Of a stretch of DNA of 16,385 nt, positions 13,594 to 16,385 are shown piece by piece. Location of the stretch: assembly GCA_035272265.1 (NCBI GenBank), contig DATEQV010000302.1, positions 1 through 16,385 of the forward strand, given 5' to 3'. Numbering within the stretch: position 1 is the first letter of the stretch; each line of letters begins with the position of its first letter. Both the position numbers and the translations under genes were made by a program. The notes under the pieces were generated by a model, which was not told the origin of the DNA, searched no databases, and worked only from the letters and a program-made list of their open reading frames with translations. The stretch comes from Acidisphaera sp035272265 (GTDB lineage: Bacteria; Pseudomonadota; Alphaproteobacteria; Acetobacterales; Acetobacteraceae).

Positions 13594-16385
13594 TCATTCG
13601 GTACGGACCGCCACCGAGGTTTCCGCCGATACGGCCCGCATCAACGCGTCCCAGCATCCGGTCGCATCGCGAAGGCCTGCGGGCCGTGCAACACTGAACG
13701 CCTGAACGGCCGCCTCGATCGCTGACCGTCGCTCGGGATCGAGAATCATTGCCATCGGGCCCCGGTTCCTGATCGTCGCCGCGCTGGTCGTTGTCATTGT
13801 CCGCTGTGTTTCGTCCGGGATCTTGCTGAGGTCGGGGAACGCCGCCGCGATCTGCTTGCGAACATCCTGTGCCGCCCCGCTGTAGATGTCAGCCAGTGTC
13901 GAGTTTCCGGTGCCTCTATACATGTCGCCGATCAGGGTCAGCGACTGGGCGAAATCGTCGAAGGACGCCTTCTTCGAGTTATCGTCGTTCACGAGGCCGA
14001 TCCGCACCGTGAGAGCTTCGAAGAAGGCGTCGTGCGCCTCCGCCGTGTTCGACGGCTGCATGTTCACATCGGCACTCCCGAGCTTGATCAGGCTCCAACC
14101 GAGGTTGCTGGTCCAGTTGATGTTGCTCGGGTCCGCGACGGCGAGCTTGCGTCGGACGCATACGTCGTCGCGATAGGCCGCCGCTGCATCGGCAAATCTC
14201 TTTTGCAGCACCCGCAAATCGCCGAGCTTTCGGTAGGTCCATGCCAGCTCGTTCGTCGCCTTCGCGTCGTCCAGCTGCTGGTGCACGTCGCGCGGCGTCT
14301 TGATGCTCTCGACACCTTTGAAAGCGCGCAGGCTGATGACTCTCGCCCGCTCGAACCGTTCCGCCGCAGCCGTGTCTCTGCCGGCTCTCAGGTCGAGATC
14401 CCCAAGGCGCGTCAGAACCTGTGACAGCGAGCGTTCCCACTCGGACGTATTCGGCTGCGCTGCGTTCAGATCGGTGAATGTTTTCAGCGCCGGTTCCAGC
14501 AGTGCGCGGGCCGGGGAGAAATCGGCGCGGCCGGAGCGGTCGGCAAGCGTCGACGCATTCTGGATCTTGGCACGTTCGATATCGCTCAGCACGATTTGCG
14601 ACAGCCCCACGTCCGCCAGTGCCCGCGTCGAGGTGTCGCCCGCGGCAACAAGCTCCTGGCGTATCCGAAGGCTCTGCTTCGCCTTCTCCTCCGCGCGGTC
14701 CTCGTCCGTCGCGAGCCGGTGATAGATATCCGCGAAACGGTACAGCAACGTCGCCCGGCTGCCGCGGATGGCCGTTTCCTCGTTGGGTTGCGCTTCCTTG
14801 GTGCCGACGATGGCGGCGCGAAGTGCGTTCCAGGCGCCCTGCACGCGCTGGATCAGCGGGTTATCATGCTGCCGCCCCGTCGCCTCCAGGCCGTCCAGCA
14901 TGCCGTCGGTGACCTTGTAGATGACGTTCAGCGTGTCTGAACTTACCGTCGTCTGCGTCTCGAGCGAATCGGCGACGTCGGTGATCAGCGAGTCCGCGGC
15001 GCTCTTGGCGGCGTTGAAGTTGCCGGCGGCCCTCTGCTCGGCGCTCCAGGTCAGCGCGCCGAAGATGGCCGCGATCGCCAGCACCGCCGCGACGCCCGCC
15101 CCGACCAGCGTGCGCACTCGCTGCCGCCGCCGCGCCCGCCGTCCCGAGGCGACGACGAATTGCCGCAGGTCTTGCGGCACCTCGTCGCCGTACTCCCGCA
15201 CCATATCGTCGGCCCTGGCGAGCGGGACGCCGGCCAGCAGGAAGTCCTGGGTGCGCCCGCCATCGACCCAGCGCTGGCATTGGTTCTTCAGGTCCGACAT
15301 CACGTCGAAATAGGCGCGGTGCGCGTCGATGATGCGCTGGGCGCGCTTCCAGCTGGTCAGCACGCGTTCATGCGCGAGGCGCACCGACGGCTGGCCGGAC
15401 ACGGTGCGATCCGACACGAGCAGCCGGGTCTCGACCAGCCTGTCGATCAGCGCGTGCGCGGCGGCGTCGCGCGCCAGCGCATCGACCGCGACGGGGCGCG
15501 CCGTCAGCGCCGCTTGCGCCGTCGTCGTACTGCCGCCGGCACGGACGCGTTCGGACACGCCGCGCAGCAGCCGCGGCAGCGCCGACTCGAAATCACGCCG
15601 CGCAGCGCCGGTTACCGGGTCGCGGATGGCAGCCTCGGCGACCTGATCGATCGCGCCGTCCAGCCCGCCGAGTTCACGGTACGCGGCCAGGGTCAGCCCG
15701 ACCCGTTCGCCCTGCGGCGTCTGCACGGGCCCGCGCCGATCGAACAGTTCCTTGAGCGAGAACTGCAACAGCGGCAGTGCATCCGCGCCCGAGGCGTCGT
15801 GCAGCAGGAGTTCGTCGAGCGACTCGCCCGTTGCCGGGTCCTGGTCGTAGACGAGGTCGGCCGCCGCGGCCGACCGCTCGAGGATCTCGCGTAGCTCGGA
15901 CTCGCCGGGCGAGGCGAGGTCGTAGCTGCCGCCGCGATCCTTCAATGCCAGGAACGGCAGTCTCTGGTCGAGGATCTGCGGATAGAGGTCCGCGCGCAGC
16001 GTCGCGATGATCCAGATCCGTCTGGTGTCCACGAGCAGGGTCAGCAGCCGGCCGAACGCGCTGCGCTCGGCATCCGTCACGCTGGTGGCGAAGATCTCCT
16101 CCAGCTGATCGACCAGCAGCAGCAGGTCGACGCGGACCGTGCGTTCGTAGCCTTCCGCCTGGCGCACCGAGGCGCCGATGCCGTCCAGCACCGCAATGAT
16201 CGGTTCCACCGAGGATGGGCCCGCGTGACTGAGCGTCTCGGCCAGATCCGACGGGTCCTGGCCGGTCGATGACATCAGTTCCGGCAGCGCCGGTCCGAAA
16301 CCGCCGGTGTCGCGCTCCTCGGTGACGCACAGCGCTTGCGCCAGCGCGTGGAAGGCGGTCGGTCCCTCGCCCGGCCGCATCACCG
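13594..16385 (-). CDS. nSTAND1-type NTPase with transmembrane segment and TPR-like sensor half (N-terminus beyond window)
   Basis: At least 929 residues. The frame is open to the right edge, so the true start, any N-terminal effector domain and the Walker A motif are outside. Visible residues begin in the stretch after Walker A (RPGEGPTAFHALAQAL). Walker B is at 86-97 (LLLLVDQLEEIF; D92, E95, E96) and a sensor-type Arg at 130 (IATLRADLY), followed by the helical and winged-helix STAND parts (about 160-350; LPLLQFSLKELF, RLAHERVLTSW). A cluster of seven Arg at 415-424 precedes one transmembrane helix at 425-446. The C-terminal half (about 540-850) has degenerate TPR-like helix pairs with the recurring LGDL/LxxGxxxxAxxxY pattern, such as NELAWTYRKLGDL and DPSNINWTSNLGWSLIKLGS. 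STAND proteins are signal-transducing switches, often in bacterial immunity or cell-fate control. The ligand is unknown. The stop is 22 bases before the deaminase-like gene. The ATG and GTG at the edge are internal codons, not the start. Confidence 0.9.
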   Translation of the reverse strand, partial: VMRPGEGPTAFHALAQALCVTEERDTGGFGPALPELMSSTGQDPSDLAETLSHAGPSSVEPIIAVLDGIGASVRQAEGYERTVRVDLLLLVDQLEEIFATSVTDAERSAFGRLLTLLVDTRRIWIIATLRADLYPQILDQRLPFLALKDRGGSYDLASPGESELREILERSAAAADLVYDQDPATGESLDELLLHDASGADALPLLQFSLKELFDRRGPVQTPQGERVGLTLAAYRELGGLDGAIDQVAEAAIRDPVTGAARRDFESALPRLLRGVSERVRAGGSTTTAQAALTARPVAVDALARDAAAHALIDRLVETRLLVSDRTVSGQPSVRLAHERVLTSWKRAQRIIDAHRAYFDVMSDLKNQCQRWVDGGRTQDFLLAGVPLARADDMVREYGDEVPQDLRQFVVASGRRARRRQRVRTLVGAGVAAVLAIAAIFGALTWSAEQRAAGNFNAAKSAADSLITDVADSLETQTTVSSDTLNVIYKVTDGMLDGLEATGRQHDNPLIQRVQGAWNALRAAIVGTKEAQPNEETAIRGSRATLLYRFADIYHRLATDEDRAEEKAKQSLRIRQELVAAGDTSTRALADVGLSQIVLSDIERAKIQNASTLADRSGRADFSPARALLEPALKTFTDLNAAQPNTSEWERSLSQVLTRLGDLDLRAGRDTAAAERFERARVISLRAFKGVESIKTPRDVHQQLDDAKATNELAWTYRKLGDLRVLQKRFADAAAAYRDDVCVRRKLAVADPSNINWTSNLGWSLIKLGSADVNMQPSNTAEAHDAFFEALTVRIGLVNDDNSKKASFDDFAQSLTLIGDMYRGTGNSTLADIYSGAAQDVRKQIAAAFPDLSKIPDETQRTMTTTSAATIRNRGPMAMILDPERRSAIEAAVQAFSVARPAGLRDATGCWDALMRAVSAETSVAVRTE

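Noticed and set aside
16378..16383. ATG/GTG at the right edge as the start of the nSTAND1 protein
   Set aside because: Starting there would leave out the Walker A motif that STAND NTPases need, and the first visible residues match the conserved segment just after it; the gene continues outside the window.
1..16385. CRISPR arrays, tRNA/rRNA genes, insertion sequences, toxin-antitoxin pairs
   Set aside because: No regularly spaced repeats, no cloverleaf-like or rRNA segments, no transposase motifs and no terminal inverted repeats were seen on either strand.

Overview
The window is a gene-dense, high-GC stretch of a bacterial chromosome with almost no non-coding DNA. Every gene can be read and the longest gap is about 160 bases. 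The gene content suggests a proteobacterium, most likely an alphaproteobacterium: a Paracoccus-type double NarK, a cysteine-less Crp/Fnr regulator and a hydroxyproline-type catabolic cluster with a FadR/GntR regulator. I cannot name an order or genus from the sequence alone.

Region A (1-6780) is a nitrate respiration locus. narG, the catalytic subunit of the membrane-bound nitrate reductase, runs leftward out of the window. narHJI would be expected beyond the left edge but cannot be seen. Divergent from it are a Crp/Fnr-family regulator and, overlapping it by four bases, a NarK1-NarK2 fusion transporter. The 163-base divergent promoter holds a perfect TTGAT-N4-ATCAA site and a second, different palindrome closer to the regulator. 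The logic is nitrate import and nitrite export coupled to reduction under a dedicated regulator.

Region B (6793-12635) is a small-molecule uptake and catabolism cluster. On the minus strand is an apparent operon in the order periplasmic binding protein, permease, permease, ATPase (polar amino acid ABC family), then an enolase-superfamily enzyme with the two-lysine active site of proline/hydroxyproline epimerases and dehydratases. Divergent from it are a DHDPS-family lyase and a GntR/FCD regulator. An AT-rich promoter island separates the two arms. The set fits uptake and breakdown of a hydroxyproline or betaine-like compound, but the substrate is an inference.

Region C (12657-16385, minus strand) is the accessory part and the best candidate for something undescribed. 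A large nSTAND1-type NTPase, whose N-terminus including the Walker A motif lies beyond the right edge, has one transmembrane segment and a TPR-like C-terminal half. Twenty-two bases downstream is a Tat-type, probably lipid-anchored protein with a cytidine/tRNA-deaminase-like zinc motif in which the expected His of HAE is Arg. By the positive-inside rule the NTPase would be cytoplasmic and the TPR part periplasmic, the same compartment to which the deaminase-like protein appears to be exported. This pairing looks like a two-gene envelope signalling or conflict module.

I saw no tRNA, rRNA, transposase, CRISPR array or convincing intrinsic terminator.
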